Assembly (NCBI GenBank): GCA_028706995.1
Contig: JAQTVR010000046.1
Span: forward strand, 1 to 8,227
Length of the DNA stretch: 8,227 nucleotides
Direction of reading: 5' to 3'
Source of the DNA: Dehalococcoidales bacterium
GTDB taxonomy: Bacteria > Chloroflexota > Dehalococcoidia > Dehalococcoidales > UBA5627
Below the pieces are notes generated by a model that did not search any database, had not been told where the DNA came from, and was given only the letters and a program-made list of their open reading frames with translations. How positions within the stretch are numbered: the stretch's first letter is position 1; each line of letters begins with the position of its first letter. Shown one piece after another: positions 7,221 to 8,227 of this stretch. The position numbers were made by a program, and so were the translations under genes.

Positions 7221-7334
7221 ATGTCTTTTCAGGAGGGAGATATTCGGAATCCCCTCGATATTGCCAAAGAACATTATACAAAGGGTGAGGTTTCAAAAGA
7301 GGAACTGGATGAAATAAATAAAAATCTTTCCTAG
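7221..7334 (+). CDS. Putative micro-protein with a SHOCT-like domain
   Basis: The ATG at 7221 opens a 37-codon ORF ending with TAG at 7332-7334. Its last 28 residues, NPLDIAKEHY then TKGEVSKEELDEINKNLS, fit the SHOCT pattern: a hydrophobic helix, K/R-G-E-I/V-S/T, then an E-E-hydrophobic helix. SHOCT is a short domain usually found at the C-terminus of longer proteins and thought to mediate oligomerisation. No Shine-Dalgarno sequence precedes the ATG. A strong AGGAGG (7231-7236) lies inside the ORF, five bases before an in-frame ATT at 7242, which would start the protein exactly at the SHOCT core. The ORF is in the same frame as rpoD with only the rpoD TAA between them. It could be a real small protein, a product with an unusual start, or the remnant of a longer gene. 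Function is unknown. Confidence 0.5.
   Translation: MSFQEGDIRNPLDIAKEHYTKGEVSKEELDEINKNLS
7233..7256 (+). promoter_or_regulatory. Hairpin that could hide the AGGAGG site of the SHOCT-like ORF
   Basis: GAGGG (7233-7237) pairs with CCCTC (7252-7256), and after one bulged A, GAT (7239-7241) pairs with ATC (7249-7251). This leaves a seven-base loop ATTCGGA that contains the in-frame ATT at 7242. The stem would sequester most of the AGGAGG sequence. It is not followed by a T tract, so it does not look like an intrinsic terminator. This is a hand-folded structure without an energy calculation. Confidence 0.3.
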
Positions 7335-7339
7335 TTTGA

Positions 7340-7356
7340 CTATACGGGAAGTATAG
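7340..7356. repeat. 6-bp inverted repeat between the SHOCT-like ORF and sbcC
   Basis: CTATAC (7340-7345) and GTATAG (7351-7356) are exact reverse complements around GGGAA. It starts six bases after the TAG of the small ORF and overlaps a TTGACT (7336-7341). It may be a weak terminator for the rpoD transcript, since ATAATTTATT follows, or an operator upstream of sbcC. The stem is short and AT-rich, so neither role is secure. Confidence 0.3.
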
Positions 7357-7376
7357 ATAATTTATTCCCCCAACTA

Positions 7377-7385
7377 TGCTAAAAT
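7377..7385 (+). promoter_or_regulatory. Extended -10 promoter candidate for sbcC
   Basis: TGCTAAAAT (7377-7385) combines an upstream TG with TAAAAT, one mismatch from the -10 consensus. A start point near 7392 would make the sbcC mRNA begin within a few bases of its ATG at 7394. No Shine-Dalgarno sequence precedes the ATG, consistent with a leaderless message as proposed for dnaG. The -35 position (7357-7362, ATAATT) is poor, so the call rests on the extended -10 alone. Confidence 0.4.
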
Positions 7386-7393
7386 AATCTCAA

Positions 7394-8227
7394 ATGATTC
7401 CAGTCAGATTAAAGATACGCAATTTTATGCCCTACCGTGGAGACATGCCGGTCTTGTCTTTCGAAGGCATCCGCACCGCCTGTATCTGCGGCGATAACGG
7501 CAGCGGCAAATCCGCCATTGTAGATTCGATCACCTGGGCGTTGTGGGGGAAAACCCGCACTAAGAGCGATGACGACCTTATTCATCTCGGCGAAACCGAA
7601 ACCGAGGTCGAATTCGATTTCAGTGTATTACAGCAGCAGTATCGCATTATCCGCAAACATGCCAGACCAAAAAAGACCACCGGCTCGGGGCAGAGCAGCC
7701 TCGACCTGATGATAGCCAGCGATGACGGCTATAAAGTTATATCCGGCGATAGAATAACTCAAACACAGGATAAAATTATCCGAATACTTAATATGGACTA
7801 TGATACATTCATCAACTCCGCTCTGCTACGCCAGGGGCATGCAGATGAGTTCACCCGTCAACAACCGGCCAAACGCAAAGAAGTGCTGGCTAATATACTG
7901 GGATTGGACCTGTACGACAGGTTGGAAGAAAAAGCCAGGCAGATGGCCAGAGACAAACAAGCTGAAAAAACCCGGCTAGAGAATACTATCCGCGATATCC
8001 TGCTGGAGCTTTCTAATAAAGAGGAATTAGAAGCTGAATTCAAGCAGGCTCAGAAAATCCTCGATGATGTGGAGAAACAAACCGCTGAACGCGAAGACAA
8101 GCTCAACCGGCTGAGACAGACAAAACAAACCCTCGAAAATCAGCGACAACAACTGGCACAACTAGAAGAGTATATCAATGCCAACAACAGGCAACTAGAA
8201 CTCCGCAAGAATGAGATAGCACAGCAT
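7394..8227 (+). CDS. sbcC: SbcC/Rad50-type exonuclease ATPase subunit, 3' end outside the window
   Basis: The frame from the ATG at 7394 stays open for 278 codons to the right edge. The N-terminus MIPVRLKIRNFMPYRG is the typical first strand of SMC/Rad50/SbcC ATPases. The Walker A motif GDNGSGKS is at 33-40, with Lys39 and Ser40 contacting ATP and magnesium. SALLRQGHADEFT (142-154) holds the Q-loop Gln147. From about residue 175 the sequence becomes a Glu/Lys/Gln/Arg-rich coiled coil that continues off the edge. Full-length relatives are roughly 800-1050 residues, so the zinc-hook and the Walker B lobe are missing. SbcC acts with the SbcD (Mre11-type) nuclease on DNA ends and hairpins; sbcD is not in the window and may lie nearby. 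The start has no Shine-Dalgarno sequence, but its conserved N-terminus makes it likely. The beginning of this gene is more GC-rich than the dnaG linker region. Confidence 0.88.
   Translation, partial: MIPVRLKIRNFMPYRGDMPVLSFEGIRTACICGDNGSGKSAIVDSITWALWGKTRTKSDDDLIHLGETETEVEFDFSVLQQQYRIIRKHARPKKTTGSGQSSLDLMIASDDGYKVISGDRITQTQDKIIRILNMDYDTFINSALLRQGHADEFTRQQPAKRKEVLANILGLDLYDRLEEKARQMARDKQAEKTRLENTIRDILLELSNKEELEAEFKQAQKILDDVEKQTAEREDKLNRLRQTKQTLENQRQQLAQLEEYINANNRQLELRKNEIAQH

Noticed and set aside
7336..7361. TTGACT with GATAAT as an sbcC promoter.
   Set aside because: The spacer is only 14 bases, too short for sigma-70 RNA polymerase. The extended -10 at 7377-7385 is a better candidate.
1..8227. 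Mobile elements, phage genes, toxin-antitoxin or defence systems, CRISPR arrays, RNA genes.
   Set aside because: Reading both strands showed no transposase or integrase motifs, no spaced direct repeats and no tRNA- or rRNA-like sequence. SbcC is treated as ordinary DNA repair because no defence partner is visible.

Overview
The window reads as ordinary chromosomal DNA of a moderately AT-rich bacterium, with tightly packed housekeeping genes for carbon, nucleotide, DNA and transcription functions. There are no insertion sequences, tRNA or rRNA genes, or CRISPR repeats. The protein sequences and the gene order (PEP synthase, dGTPase-like hydrolase, primase, primary sigma factor) suggest a Chloroflexota / Dehalococcoidia-like organism. 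A similar order, with pyruvate phosphate dikinase in place of PEP synthase, is familiar from Clostridia. The lineage is an inference from memory, not from a search.

Layout: (1) On the minus strand, 293..1 holds the 5' part of a bifunctional-nuclease (DUF151) gene that runs off the left edge. (2) The 159-base region 294-452 carries two divergent sigma-70-type promoters. One has a perfect inverted repeat between its -35 and -10 elements, a good operator candidate. (3) ppsA (453-2699) and dgt (2699-3748) are joined by a TAATG stop/start overlap. (4) The AT-rich gap 3749-3877 contains a promoter whose -10 box lies so close to the dnaG start that the transcript would be nearly leaderless. (5) dnaG (3878-5707) overlaps rpoD (5661-7205) by 47 bases in a different frame. 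(6) The gap 7206-7393 holds a 37-codon ORF resembling a stand-alone SHOCT domain, in the same frame as rpoD, plus two inverted repeats. (7) From 7394 to the right edge runs the 5' part of an SbcC/Rad50-type ATPase gene, again without a Shine-Dalgarno sequence and with an extended -10 motif close to its ATG.

Functionally, dnaG and rpoD form the core of a macromolecular-synthesis operon (replication priming and primary transcription initiation), here without rpsU. dgt (dNTP pool control) and ppsA (pyruvate to PEP for gluconeogenesis) form a translationally coupled pair upstream. sbcC belongs to DNA double-strand-end processing. No obviously new multi-gene system is visible. The most unusual items are the SHOCT-like micro-ORF after rpoD, the two apparently leaderless genes, the operator-like repeat in the ppsA promoter, and the dnaG/rpoD overlap preceded by a seven-G run.
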